Shown here one piece after another: positions 17,025 to 26,168 of a stretch of DNA of 64,000 nucleotides (position 1 is the stretch's first letter; each line of letters starts with the position of its first letter). The stretch comes from SKPT01 sp040905445 (GTDB lineage: Bacteria > Planctomycetota > Phycisphaerae > Phycisphaerales > Phycisphaeraceae): the NCBI GenBank assembly GCA_040905445.1, contig JBBDRN010000025.1:1-64000 (forward strand), in the 5' to 3' direction. A program made the translations under genes and the position numbers. The notes beneath the pieces are model-generated. The model worked only from the letters and a program-made list of their open reading frames with translations. It did not search any database and was not told the origin of the DNA.

Positions 17025-18425
17025 TCACGCCATCGCGTGGGCGTAGGCGGTGAGCAGGCGCTCGCGGTAGTTCTCGACGCTGAACTTGGCGAGCTGCGCA
17101 GGCCCGGCGGCGATGAGTCGGTCCCGGACGGCCTCGTCGGTCACCACCTCGTCGATCTTGTTGGCGATGTCGCGCGGCTCGGCGGGGTCGGCGTAGAGGG
17201 CCGCGCCGCCACACACCTCCGGCAGCGCGGTGCGGTTGGACGTGACGACCGGGCGCCGGAACTGCACCGCCTCCAGCGCCGGCAGGCCGAAGCCCTCGTA
17301 GAGCGACGGAAAGACGAACGCCCGGCAGCCGTGGTAGAGCGCGGCGAGGTCCTTGTTGGGCACATAGCCGAGGCGCAGGAGCTGGCGCCGCTCGTACAGT
17401 TCGGCGCAGATCGGGTGGTCGCGCTCCCAGGGCACGCTCGGCGGCGGGCCGGCGAGCACGAGCGGCAGGTTGGTGTCGGCCACACTCATTGCCTGCAGCA
17501 GCCGGTGGACGTTCTTTTTGGCGTCCATCGTGTTGCCGACGAACAGCAGGTACCCGTCGCGCGTCAGCCCGTGGGCCGCCAGCGTCTGGTCGACGACGTG
17601 CGGCTCGAGGTGTGGCAGGCCGGTGGGCACCGGCTCATAGGTCACGTGCAGCTTGTGCTCCGGCACGTCGAAGAGCTCGATGAGGTCCCGCCGCGTGTGC
17701 TCCGAGATGCAGATGATCGCCAGGCTCTGCTCCACGCAATAGCGCACCGACTCGTAGAAGACCTGCTTGTCATCGTCGGCGGCCCAGGGCAGGCGCAGGG
17801 GGATCAGGTCGTGGATCGTGGTGACCAGCCGCGCGTGACCCGGGAAGCGGATCGGCAACGGGCTGGTCAGGTGCACCAGGTCGAAGGGCTCCGGCAGGCT
17901 CAGCCGCAGCGGGCGCGAGCGCAACGCGCAGGTCCGGATCGCGTTGGTGAAGCAGTTGGGCGCGGTCAGGCAGTGGTCGGCCTGGTGCCAGGGCCAAGGT
18001 TCGTCGGCGTCGCTGACGGCATAGCGCGTCGGCTCGATCCGCTTGGCGCGGGCGCCGAAGTAGGCCGACCATCCAAAGCGCGCCACGTCGCTCCAGCGCT
18101 GCCACGGTCGGTTCAGCCGATGCTGCCCGGCGCAGAGCAGTGCTTCCTGCACGGCCGGCTTGGGCGCGACGGGGCAACTGAAGAGGATGCCGATCCGCGC
18201 CTCGGCGGCGCGGAGGTGGTGGACAATGTCTTCGCCGTAGCGCTTGATCCCCGTGCCGTACGGCATCTCCAGGTTGTAGCCGTCGACCAGGACGCGACGC
18301 CCGGCGAGGGACGGCCGGCTTGCGGCATCGGCGGCGGGCGCGGGCGCAGTGGACGCCTCGGGCGCGCGCGGCACGGCAGGGGGCGCGGTCGGCGGGGTCT
18401 GAAGCGTCGGCGGTTGGCGGCTCAT
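17025..18425 (-). CDS. Glycosyltransferase, GT4 (GT-B) family
   Basis: 466 residues. After a Pro/Ala-rich N-terminus (1-40) comes a GT-B fold: LVTTIHDLIPLRLPW near 213-227, the second Rossmann domain starting YLLFVGNTMDAKKNVHRLLQAM (about 297-318), and the donor-binding segment VFPSLYEGFGLPALEAV (about 373-389) with the EGFGLPALE motif. It would transfer a sugar from a nucleotide donor; acceptor and sugar cannot be read. The ATG overlaps the stop codon of the upstream ABC-like gene (ATGA), so translation is probably coupled. Confidence 0.9.
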   Translation of the reverse strand: MSRQPPTLQTPPTAPPAVPRAPEASTAPAPAADAASRPSLAGRRVLVDGYNLEMPYGTGIKRYGEDIVHHLRAAEARIGILFSCPVAPKPAVQEALLCAGQHRLNRPWQRWSDVARFGWSAYFGARAKRIEPTRYAVSDADEPWPWHQADHCLTAPNCFTNAIRTCALRSRPLRLSLPEPFDLVHLTSPLPIRFPGHARLVTTIHDLIPLRLPWAADDDKQVFYESVRYCVEQSLAIICISEHTRRDLIELFDVPEHKLHVTYEPVPTGLPHLEPHVVDQTLAAHGLTRDGYLLFVGNTMDAKKNVHRLLQAMSVADTNLPLVLAGPPPSVPWERDHPICAELYERRQLLRLGYVPNKDLAALYHGCRAFVFPSLYEGFGLPALEAVQFRRPVVTSNRTALPEVCGGAALYADPAEPRDIANKIDEVVTDEAVRDRLIAAGPAQLAKFSVENYRERLLTAYAHAMA

Positions 18426-20308
18426 GACTCCTCGAGCTCCAGGTCGTCCCCGCTTGCGATGGGCTCCTCACGGGCCAGCCGCTCGCGCACCGGGTCGGCA
18501 TGCTCGGCAAGCCAGGCTAGGTCGCCCGCGCCCAAGACCTTGCCCGCGCCCAAGACGAGCACGCGGGCCGCGTCAGGCTCCCCCCATGCCGTCGCCGGTG
18601 CCAGCGGGGCGGCCGGGTCGCTGGTGACCAGTACAACGTAGCGATCCGCCAGGGCCTGGGCCAGCCTTTCGATGAACCCCGGCGCCAGGCCGTCCAGCGC
18701 GTCGATGCCGATGAAGGCGATCTCGCCCCGCTGGGCAAAGTGGCGGGCGTTCCACGCCCAGTCCGCCTCCCAGCCCAGGGCGTCGTAGAGCGATTCGTAG
18801 GACGCGGGCGGGTCATCCAGCAGCGGGCGGAGCTCGTCGAGGACGCCGAGCTGCTCGAACCAGTCGCGATGCTGGTCCGGGTCGACGTCGTCGACGTCGT
18901 CGACCCGGCCGGGTATCTGGCTGGCGGCGAGCAGGTCGCCGGGCCCTCGCATCGCCCGCTGAAGCCGGGCCGCGACCGCCTCGAGGTCCGCCAGTTCGGG
19001 GCTCCACGGCAGCAGGACCCAGAGCGGCCCGGGGCGATCGAGCGTCAGCCGCTTGACCGAGCCCGCCAGCTCGGGCCGGGGGCAGCGCAGGACGAGCGCG
19101 GTGTCAAGCGGCGGTGGCGTGTCGTCCGCAGCGCGCTGCCGTCGGCGGCGCAGCCGGTCGGCAGCGGTGACGAACTCGATGTACCGCCGGTACTCGGGGA
19201 AGAAGCGGCTGAGCAGGACGAAGATCGCAGTCACCTGCTTCATGCTCCCCACCGCGACGCGCAGCGCCACGAGGAACGCGAGCAGGCGCGACCAGGACCA
19301 GCCGGCCGCGCCCGTCTGCACCGCGCCGTACAGCAGCACGACCATGATCGCCAGGACGAAGAAGGTCGTGTTCAGCAGCAGCGTCTGCTGGGGCAGGAGC
19401 TTGCGGCGGAAGAAGAGCAGCCCGTTGCGAAAGTAGCGCGGATCGTCCAGCACGGCGTCGGCGGCGGCGAGCGTCTCGCCCCGGGACGCGCCGCCCTCGA
19501 CCGCGTCGCGGGTCGCCCGGCGAAGCGCCTGCCGCAGCGGCGCCGCCTCGGCGGTGAAGCGGCGCTGGGCCCGGGCCGCGCCGCGGTTGATGAGGTACAG
19601 CGGCCCGAGGTAGGCGACGGCCAGCGGCAGCAGCAGCAACGCCAACCGCCAGTCGGTGATGAGCACCGCCGCTGCCGCGACGGGCAGCACGATCGCCGGC
19701 AGGACGACGCGCATCAGCCGCCGCGCCGACAGCGCCATGACCTTGCACCCGAAGCTGCGCAGGTGCTGAAGCTGGTCGATCGCGGGCCCGGGGAGGACGC
19801 CGGCCCAGCCTCGCGCGCCGGGGTCGCCGACGATGCGGAACAGCCGGCGCTCGCACTCGCGCTGGTAGGCCACCGCCATGCACCCGATGGCCCACTCGCC
19901 GACGTAGATGCACACCGCCGCGCCGATGCCCAGTACGCCGACGAGCCCGACCATGATCGCGATGGCGCTGGAACCCTCGATGGCCCAGGGTCCGGGCAGG
20001 ACCGGGCCGTGGTCCGCCAGGTGCTGGGCGAAGAGGAGGATGGAGCCGATCGCCGCGGCGCCGCTGCCGACGCCGAAGGCATAGAAGGCGGTGACGGCGA
20101 CGATGCGAAGGGGGAAGTGGCGCGTCAGGTCGGCGGCGATCCAGGTCAGGCGGCGGAGGTAGACGCGGGACTGGACCTGGACGCGACGCGCCCGCCGCGC
20201 GGCGCGGATGGGGCGGTCACGGCGGGGGCGCGAGGCGGGCCGAGGCTGGCGACGCATCCCCAGCAGCCCGGCGGCGCGGCCGAATGTGCTGGCTCGTTCA
20301 AGCGTCAT
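18422..20308 (-). CDS. Degenerate ABC exporter-like protein without recognisable nucleotide-binding motifs
   Basis: 628 residues. Residues about 63-380 look like a type-I ABC exporter membrane domain: six hydrophobic segments, the cytoplasmic-loop pattern ITDWRLALLLLPLAV (217-231), and the last helix pair ending RRYIEFVTAADRL. After an Arg-rich linker comes an NBD-sized section (about 405-628) in which Walker A is replaced by WVLLPWSPELADLEAV (430-445), no LSGGQ is seen, EIAFIGIDALDGL (529-541) stands where Walker B/D-loop should be, and VTSD replaces the H-loop. It ends with the typical RVLVLGAGKVLGAGD strand pair. Start overlaps the upstream sulfotransferase by 11 nt and stop overlaps the downstream glycosyltransferase by 4 nt. 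Confidence 0.72.
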   Translation of the reverse strand: MTLERASTFGRAAGLLGMRRQPRPASRPRRDRPIRAARRARRVQVQSRVYLRRLTWIAADLTRHFPLRIVAVTAFYAFGVGSGAAAIGSILLFAQHLADHGPVLPGPWAIEGSSAIAIMVGLVGVLGIGAAVCIYVGEWAIGCMAVAYQRECERRLFRIVGDPGARGWAGVLPGPAIDQLQHLRSFGCKVMALSARRLMRVVLPAIVLPVAAAAVLITDWRLALLLLPLAVAYLGPLYLINRGAARAQRRFTAEAAPLRQALRRATRDAVEGGASRGETLAAADAVLDDPRYFRNGLLFFRRKLLPQQTLLLNTTFFVLAIMVVLLYGAVQTGAAGWSWSRLLAFLVALRVAVGSMKQVTAIFVLLSRFFPEYRRYIEFVTAADRLRRRRQRAADDTPPPLDTALVLRCPRPELAGSVKRLTLDRPGPLWVLLPWSPELADLEAVAARLQRAMRGPGDLLAASQIPGRVDDVDDVDPDQHRDWFEQLGVLDELRPLLDDPPASYESLYDALGWEADWAWNARHFAQRGEIAFIGIDALDGLAPGFIERLAQALADRYVVLVTSDPAAPLAPATAWGEPDAARVLVLGAGKVLGAGDLAWLAEHADPVRERLAREEPIASGDDLELEES

Positions 20309-21299
20309 TCGCCGCGAGCAGCTCCTCGTACCGGCGGTTGCGGGTTGTCAGCTCGGCGACACGCTCCGCGTCGATGCCCAGCGCTTCGCAACGTTCGTCG
20401 AACAGCCGCTTGCCGAACTCGTAAAGCGCGATGTCGTGCGCGTTGCGCTCGCGGATGCGCGTCAGCGTCGCCGCAGGCACGTCGGCGGGACGGGTCTTGC
20501 GCTTCGAGACGTTGCGCCGCTCCAGATAGATGTCGCGCCAGCCCAGCAGGTGGCTGGCCATCAGCAGGAACGCGGGGTAAGCCTCGGTGAGCCCGAAGCA
20601 GGTGAAGCGGCGGGCCAGCGACTGCTTCGCGTCCGCCAGCGCCCGGTCCATGTCGGTCTTTCCGCGCTGGCCCTTCTTCAGCCAGCCGGCGATGCGCAGT
20701 GTCTGGGCGTCGGCGAGCTCGACCATCTCGTCGCTGTCGACGAACGCCTCGAGGCTCAGGTCCTTGACCTGCGCGTGCAGCGCGTGGCCGGTGCTCGTCT
20801 GCAGGTAGTCGAAGTAGCTCAGGACGCGGCTGACCGGCTCGCGCAGCATGGTCAGGTGCACGAGCGGCCCGTCAACGAAGCGGTAGAGCACGTGCCCCAT
20901 CTTGTGGTGGCCCATGACGACGTGGGGCAGCTCGCGCTTCTTGAACAGGGCGTAGGGGTTGTCGGCGACGGCGGGGGCGTTGATGTGCAGCACGCCGTTG
21001 ATCTTGTAGTTCTTCGCCAGCAGGTATTCGAGCGTCGTGCCGCCGGTCTTGGGGATGTGCAGGAAGATGACGCGGGCGTCGCCCAGGCCGCGTGCGGGCG
21101 CGTCGGCGAGCGAGTCGAAGCCGATGACGTGCTCGTCGAGGCGGGCGAGGTTCTGCGTGACGCGGTCGTCGAGCGGCAGGCGGTTCCAGCGTTCGAGCTC
21201 GCGCTCGCTGATGGGCAGCACGTCCCGGCCGCTGGGCAGGTTGACGAGGGGCTCGCGGCGGATCCAGGCCAACCATTGGGTGGGCAGCAGACGGGTCAT
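20298..21299 (-). CDS. Sulfotransferase, PAPS-dependent (copy A)
   Basis: 333 residues. The 5'-phosphosulfate-binding loop FLHIPKTGGTTL is at 79-90 and the 3'-phosphate-binding segment MLREPVSRVLSYFDY at 151-165. Such enzymes move sulfate from PAPS to a hydroxyl, usually on a glycan. The ATG at 21299 is chosen because GAGGGA lies 9 nt upstream; an upstream in-frame ATG gives only a low-complexity addition. First gene of a tightly overlapping three-gene operon (sulfotransferase, ABC-like, GT4), and divergent from another sulfotransferase across 169 nt that must hold both promoters. Confidence 0.88.
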   Translation of the reverse strand: MTRLLPTQWLAWIRREPLVNLPSGRDVLPISERELERWNRLPLDDRVTQNLARLDEHVIGFDSLADAPARGLGDARVIFLHIPKTGGTTLEYLLAKNYKINGVLHINAPAVADNPYALFKKRELPHVVMGHHKMGHVLYRFVDGPLVHLTMLREPVSRVLSYFDYLQTSTGHALHAQVKDLSLEAFVDSDEMVELADAQTLRIAGWLKKGQRGKTDMDRALADAKQSLARRFTCFGLTEAYPAFLLMASHLLGWRDIYLERRNVSKRKTRPADVPAATLTRIRERNAHDIALYEFGKRLFDERCEALGIDAERVAELTTRNRRYEELLAANDA

Positions 21300-21468
21300 G
21301 GGGGTCGGTCCCTCGATGTGGAGATGCCGCGGCGGCCGACCGCGACCGCCGCGATGGCGCGGCATCCCTGCCTCCACGTTGGCACGAGGGCTGTAGTGTA
21401 TCATGGCGGGCCGGGTTCCGGTGCGCCCGCGCGCGGCCGCCGACCCTCGCCGCGCCAGGAATAACCCC

Positions 21469-23052
21469 ATGTTGGGCCCCGACGACCGCCTCTACTTCAT
21501 CCACATCCCGAAGACCGCGGGCACGTCGTTGGTGCCGCTGATCGACGCGCAATTTTCCGCCGACGCGATCTGCCCCGCCCAGCTTTGGCGCGAGCTGGTG
21601 CGCCTGCCGCTGGGCGAGCTGCCCCGCTACCGGCTCTTCCGGGGCCACTTCGGTGCCCACGGCCTGGATCCGTTCCTGCCCCGGCCGCCGGTGTGCATCA
21701 CGATGCTGCGCGAGCCGATGCGCCTCGCCTACTCGACCTACCAGTTCGTCCTGCGCGAGCCGGGCACGCGCATCCACAAGCTGGCCGTCTCGCAGGCGAT
21801 GGACTTCGAGGCGTTCGTCGCCCATCGCAGAACCCGGGCGCGCATCAGCGACAAGATGGCGCGTAATCTCTCGTTCGATCTCAAGTACGACCCGGACACC
21901 GAGACGCTGCTGTCGCTCAAGTCCCAGGCCGCGGTCGACCGCTGGGTCAGCGATCACAGCGTGAGGCCGGCGGGTGCGGAGCGGCTGGAGCGTGCCAAGG
22001 CGCAGCTTGCCCGCTGCGCGTGCTTCGGGCTCGTCGAGCGGTTCGACGCGTCGATGGCGCTGCTGGCGTACACGCTCGACTGGCCGCCCGTCCAGCAGGT
22101 GCAGAAGCTGCGCGTCGCGGACAAGCGCTTCGATCCGGACGAGCTGACGCCCGCCTGCCTCGAGCAACTGCGCGAGGCCAACGCGCTGGACATCGAGCTC
22201 TACGCCTACGCCGAGCAATGCTTTGACGAGGCGGTCACGCGGATGATCGAGGCGCTTCGGCCATGGGCAGAGCCGACCCGGCCCCTGCCCGATCGTTTCG
22301 AGGACGACCCCGACGCCGTCCACGCGGCGCTGGACCGGCGGTATCGCCAGCGGCGGATCGAGCGTGACCCGACGCCGCGCCGCGTCACGCACGTGGACTT
22401 CAACGACGCGCTGCCCGGCAGCGGGTGGCACGGCCGCGAGACATCGCCCACCAGCGGGCGCTGCTTTCGCTGGACAGGCCCCGGGCGCTCGGCGACGCTC
22501 GACCTGCACGTCGGGCGGGACGTGCCGCTGCGCCTGACGCTGCGCGTCATCGACGCCATCGACGAGGCCGCGCTCGCCGGGCTGCGTGTTGCCGTGGATG
22601 ACGCGGCGCTGACGATGCGGACGCTCGACGGTGCCGGCTCGCGGGCGCGGACGCTGCAGGGCGAGATCCCCCCCCGCCCCCCCCGGCCGGGCGACGCCGC
22701 GCCGGCGCTGACGCGGCTGACGCTGAGTGTGTCGGCGACAGCCAGCCTGGCGGCGCGGTCGCGCTTCAGCGCGGACGGGCGCGCGGTGGGCGTCGCCGTC
22801 GAGTGGGTCGACGTCAGGCCGGCGTCGGAACTCGCGCCCGGCGAGCGGCCGGCGGAGGCGACGACGCTCGTGCCGCGCCGCCAGCGCTTGGCGGCGCGGC
22901 GGGGGCCAATAACCCGGGGCCATATCGCCCGCCGCATCAAGGACGCCGTCAAGCGCACGCCCCTGCTGGGCCCGGTGCTGCGGCAGGCGGCGCAGCGTCT
23001 GGGCCTGTACGCTTCCACGCCCCTGACACCCCGACACCACGCCCGGCCGTGA
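21469..23052 (+). CDS. Sulfotransferase with C-terminal beta-rich domain (copy B)
   Basis: 527 residues from the ATG at 21469 (AGGA upstream). The PAPS loop FIHIPKTAGTSL is at 10-21 and ITMLREPMRLAYSTY at 77-91. The sulfotransferase part ends near 270. Residues about 300-450 (VDFNDALPGSGWHGRE...RCFRWTGPGRSATLDL) look like the beta-sandwich accessory domain seen behind some glycosyl- and sulfotransferases, possibly binding the glycan acceptor. The last 70 residues are basic. It starts a rightward set with an unrecognised gene and a third sulfotransferase. Confidence 0.86.
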   Translation: MLGPDDRLYFIHIPKTAGTSLVPLIDAQFSADAICPAQLWRELVRLPLGELPRYRLFRGHFGAHGLDPFLPRPPVCITMLREPMRLAYSTYQFVLREPGTRIHKLAVSQAMDFEAFVAHRRTRARISDKMARNLSFDLKYDPDTETLLSLKSQAAVDRWVSDHSVRPAGAERLERAKAQLARCACFGLVERFDASMALLAYTLDWPPVQQVQKLRVADKRFDPDELTPACLEQLREANALDIELYAYAEQCFDEAVTRMIEALRPWAEPTRPLPDRFEDDPDAVHAALDRRYRQRRIERDPTPRRVTHVDFNDALPGSGWHGRETSPTSGRCFRWTGPGRSATLDLHVGRDVPLRLTLRVIDAIDEAALAGLRVAVDDAALTMRTLDGAGSRARTLQGEIPPRPPRPGDAAPALTRLTLSVSATASLAARSRFSADGRAVGVAVEWVDVRPASELAPGERPAEATTLVPRRQRLAARRGPITRGHIARRIKDAVKRTPLLGPVLRQAAQRLGLYASTPLTPRHHARP

Positions 23053-23067
23053 ACGAGTCCACCGCCC

Positions 23068-24054
23068 ATGCACGTCTACTTCACCACCGTCGTCCGCCGC
23101 GTCAAGCCCGAGCAGGGTGGCGAGATCGTCTGCCTCGACTGGGACCAGAAAAAGGTCGTCGCCCGCCAGCCCATGCTGCCCACCGACCCGCCCGTGCACC
23201 ACACCAACCCGCGCGGCGGGGCGCGCGGCGGACGCGGCGTCGTCATGCACAACGGCCACGTCGTCGCCGCGGGCTACCACACGCTGCACCGCTTCGACCA
23301 CCAGCTCAACGAAGTCGGCCGCATCGCACATCCGCTCTACGTCAACCTCCACGAGCTCAGTCACGACGACGCGAGCCTCTGGGCCTGCGCCACCAGCCTC
23401 GACGGGCTGATCGGTGTGGGGGCGGACGGGTCGACGGTCGACACCTGGTGGCCCCGTGAGACGCCGGCGCTCCAGAAGCGCTACGGCCTGACGCCGGGGC
23501 GCATCGACAAAGCCGTGGACAACCGCCTGCTCTGGCTCGACGAGAAGCCGACCGAAGACCCGAGCCACACACACATCAACGCCGTGTGCTGCCACGACGG
23601 CGAGCGCTACGCGCTGCTCAACCGCTTCAGCGTCGTCTGGGCGGTGGGTGGCGACCGCCCGGTCATCGAGGACGCGAGCCTCGACCGCCCGCACAACCTC
23701 GTCCACCACGCCGGCCACTGGCTGATCAACAACACCGGCGACAGAAGCGTACACGTCTACGATGACCGCGGGCAGCCCGTGCGCCAGTTGCGGCTGCTCG
23801 ACCATGAGCCGATCGCCCGCATCGCCCGCGCCGCCACCGACGCCGACCCAGGCGCCCGCCCGCTGTTCGTGCGCGGGCTGCATGTCGACGCCGACGACCG
23901 CGTGTGGGTCGGCTTTTCCCCGGCGTCGATCGCGGTGTTCGACTTTCACACCGGCGCGCTGCTGGACCTCCACCAGCACTCGGACAATGTGCGCGCCTGT
24001 GTCCACGGCCTGACGGTGCAGCCCGCCCCGCTCGGCGAGGCGGCCCATGCCTGA
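23068..24054 (+). CDS. Protein of unknown function, possible beta-propeller
   Basis: 328 residues, no signal peptide. I do not recognise a named family with certainty. It reads as repeated short beta blades of the form 'HNGHVVAAGYHTLHRFD', 'DDASLWACATSLDGLIGVGADGS', 'HHAGHWLINNTGDRSVHVYDDRG', 'DADDRVWVGFSPASIAVFDFHTG', a pattern typical of beta-propellers, and it is rich in His. It lies 15 nt after one sulfotransferase and overlaps the next by 8 nt, so it is almost certainly made with them. A carbohydrate- or sulfate-related role is inferred only from position. Confidence 0.6.
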   Translation: MHVYFTTVVRRVKPEQGGEIVCLDWDQKKVVARQPMLPTDPPVHHTNPRGGARGGRGVVMHNGHVVAAGYHTLHRFDHQLNEVGRIAHPLYVNLHELSHDDASLWACATSLDGLIGVGADGSTVDTWWPRETPALQKRYGLTPGRIDKAVDNRLLWLDEKPTEDPSHTHINAVCCHDGERYALLNRFSVVWAVGGDRPVIEDASLDRPHNLVHHAGHWLINNTGDRSVHVYDDRGQPVRQLRLLDHEPIARIARAATDADPGARPLFVRGLHVDADDRVWVGFSPASIAVFDFHTGALLDLHQHSDNVRACVHGLTVQPAPLGEAAHA

Positions 24055-25117
24055 TACGTGTCCCATCTTCATCAGCGCCCGCGTTCGCTCCGGGTCGACG
24101 CTGCTGTGGCAGATCTACGACCGGCTGCCCGGCTACCGCGCCTACTACCAGCCGTGCCAGGACAACCTGCTGCCGCACATCCGGCACACGCGGCCGATGG
24201 CGAGCCACCGCGGCGTCGACGACTACTGGTCGGCGTTCCGTCCGCTGGTCGGCGAGCTGCCACGCTACCACGAGCCGGCGTTCGGCATCACGCGGCTGAT
24301 GCTCGAAGCCGACGAGCCTTGGCCGGCGCTGCGCGACTACCTGCAACTGCTCATCGACAACTGCGATGGCGAAAGGCCGGTGCTGCAGTTCAACGCGATG
24401 TGCTACCGGTTGCCGTGGCTGCGGCGGAACTTTCCCGACGCGCAGATCATGCACTTGTGGCGCGACCCGCGCGAGCATTGGCTGTCGGTCGTGCGCCACC
24501 TGCCGTCCGGACTATGGGACGAGCCGAACCTGCCCGATGCGTACAACGTGCTGCAGACGTGCGCGGACCTCAGCCGATACCTGCCGCTGCTGTTCAGCGG
24601 TGGCGACACGTCCTACGCGCGCGTCTACCACCTCTGGCGGCTGAGCCGGTTGGCGGGCGACCGCGTCGCGGACGCCTCGATTCAGTTCGATGGCGACATC
24701 CTCGCCGACCCGGCACGCGGCCTGGGTACACTGGCGCAACTGGGCCTGCTGCGCGAGCAGGACCTGCCTGCCGCGCGCGCCTGCATCGCGCCGACGCCGA
24801 CGGGCAAGTGGCGCGAGCATCACGACCCGGCCTGGTTCGAGGCCATCGAGCAGGCGTGCGAGGCGCAACTGACGGCGCTGGGCTTGACGGAGCACTTCGG
24901 CACGCTGCCGCTGTCGGCGATCCGCGCGCGCTGCCCCCAGACGTGGGACGAGATGCAGGCGACGGCCCCGGGGCTTGACGAGGCGATGACGCAGATGCTG
25001 CTGGCGTACTCGGAGCGCCGTGGCGAATGCACCCGCCTGCTCGACGCCGTCCGCCGCGCGGGTGGCGGCGATCGCTGGTGGGGCCAACTCGCCCGGCGCC
25101 TGCGCCTCCGCGCGTAG
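24047..25117 (+). CDS. Sulfotransferase (copy C)
   Basis: 356 residues. The PAPS loop is ISARVRSGSTLLWQ (9-22) and the 3'-phosphate segment is IMHLWRDPREHWLSVVRH near residue 135-150. This is a different subfamily from copies A and B, which have HIPKTxGT. No signal peptide or membrane segment. The ATG overlaps the previous gene by 8 nt (translational coupling). It converges on the amidase gene. Confidence 0.85.
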   Translation: MPDTCPIFISARVRSGSTLLWQIYDRLPGYRAYYQPCQDNLLPHIRHTRPMASHRGVDDYWSAFRPLVGELPRYHEPAFGITRLMLEADEPWPALRDYLQLLIDNCDGERPVLQFNAMCYRLPWLRRNFPDAQIMHLWRDPREHWLSVVRHLPSGLWDEPNLPDAYNVLQTCADLSRYLPLLFSGGDTSYARVYHLWRLSRLAGDRVADASIQFDGDILADPARGLGTLAQLGLLREQDLPAARACIAPTPTGKWREHHDPAWFEAIEQACEAQLTALGLTEHFGTLPLSAIRARCPQTWDEMQATAPGLDEAMTQMLLAYSERRGECTRLLDAVRRAGGGDRWWGQLARRLRLRA

Positions 25118-25180
25118 GATCCGCGGGTGCGGTCCTCGGGGCACGTGGCGAGACCTGTGCCGATGACGATGGACGCTGGC

Positions 25181-25891
25181 TTACGCGAACCGCCCCGCGC
25201 TGCGCAGGCGCACGATCTGCGGCTGAAGCCGGCGGCCGGGGCAGGCGGTGGGGGTGATTTCCTGGTGCGTCACGACGCGGTGCGCCGGAACGTTGTAGCG
25301 CCGGCGGAGCGTGCGGACGGTGTCGACCATCGCGTCGAGCTGGGCGCGGGTCGGCTGCTGATTGTCGAAGTTGCCGAGGAGCATGATCCCGAGGTTGTGC
25401 TCGTTGTTCCCGCCGACGTGCGCTCCCTGGTAGCCGATGGGTCGACCTTCCCAGAGTCGGCCAGCGCGGTCGATGACGTAGTGGTAGCCGATGTCCGCCC
25501 AGCCGAGGTTGTTGACGTGGTTGGAGCGGATGCGCTCGAGGCGCTGCTGCGTCGTGGCGAGGTCGGTGAAGTCGACGGTGGTCCAGCCCTCGTGGTGGAG
25601 GGTGATGCGGTTGATGCCGTTCATCGGGTTGACCCGGCCGCCGCGCGTGGCGGTCGAGGCCCAGCGCGAGCGAGGCAGCACGTCGAGGGCGGCGTCGACC
25701 GGGGCGGAGGTGCGGGTGGGGTGCGGCGGCGCGGGCGCGGCGACGTCCGTCCCGGCACCGCTGCGCGGGCGACTCGCCGCACCTGGCCAGTGGGTGCGCG
25801 GCCGGGGCGGGCGGTTGCCATCTCGCGTGCTGCAGCCGCCGACCAGCAGTCCCAGACCTGCCAGCAGCATCTGTCGGCGTGACATGTTCAT
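25181..25891 (-). CDS. Secreted N-acetylmuramoyl-L-alanine amidase / PGRP-like lipoprotein
   Basis: 236 residues from the ATG at 25891 (a second ATG 6 nt later is equally plausible; neither has a strong ribosome site). The N-terminus MNMSRRQMLLAGLGLLVGGC is a lipoprotein signal with lipobox VGGC. After a Pro/Ala/Arg linker the amidase_2 domain begins (ITLHHEGW; GYHYVIDRAGRLWEGRP; NEHNLGIMLLGNF; VVTHQEITPTACPGRRL). The likely zinc ligands are His in LHHEG, His in VVTHQE and Cys in TACPG. It would cut the amide bond between muramic acid and the stem peptide. Stands alone between convergent and upstream genes. Confidence 0.9.
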   Translation of the reverse strand: MNMSRRQMLLAGLGLLVGGCSTRDGNRPPRPRTHWPGAASRPRSGAGTDVAAPAPPHPTRTSAPVDAALDVLPRSRWASTATRGGRVNPMNGINRITLHHEGWTTVDFTDLATTQQRLERIRSNHVNNLGWADIGYHYVIDRAGRLWEGRPIGYQGAHVGGNNEHNLGIMLLGNFDNQQPTRAQLDAMVDTVRTLRRRYNVPAHRVVTHQEITPTACPGRRLQPQIVRLRSAGRFA

Positions 25892-26055
25892 CAGCGCAAT
25901 CCGTGGGTTTCTCTCTGCCCTGCCAGCGCGCACATGCCGCGGCGCCACCCCTTGCATCGGCCAGCCCAAGCCGCGCGGGGCAAAAAAAGGTTCATCCGGA
26001 ATTTTCGGGGCCGGACGCCGCCCCGCGCCGCAACCGCATCTCCGGCACCGGACTT

Positions 26056-26110
26056 CAGCCCCGCAGGGGCTGCGGGTCGTCGTCACGGGTGGAGCGCAGC
26101 GGAACCCGTG
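26056..26110. repeat. Two short inverted repeats downstream of the 26169 gene
   Basis: CAGCCCCGCAGGGGCTG (26056-26072) is a 7-bp stem with a 3-nt loop; CACGGGT (26084-26090) pairs with ACCCGTG (26104-26110). Both lie in the 277-nt gap between the amidase and the 26169 gene, which otherwise shows nothing recognisable. Confidence 0.5.
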
Positions 26111-26168
26111 GAACGCGGTGCCGGGGGATTAGGAATCAGGATTAGGATCAGGACGGGGGAGAGGGGAG

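Noticed and set aside
20872..24072. Long minus-strand open frame of more than 1000 codons across the sulfotransferase genes
   Set aside because: Overlaps three genes with clear motifs and start signals on the other strand; only its last part shares bases with a real minus-strand gene, in another frame.
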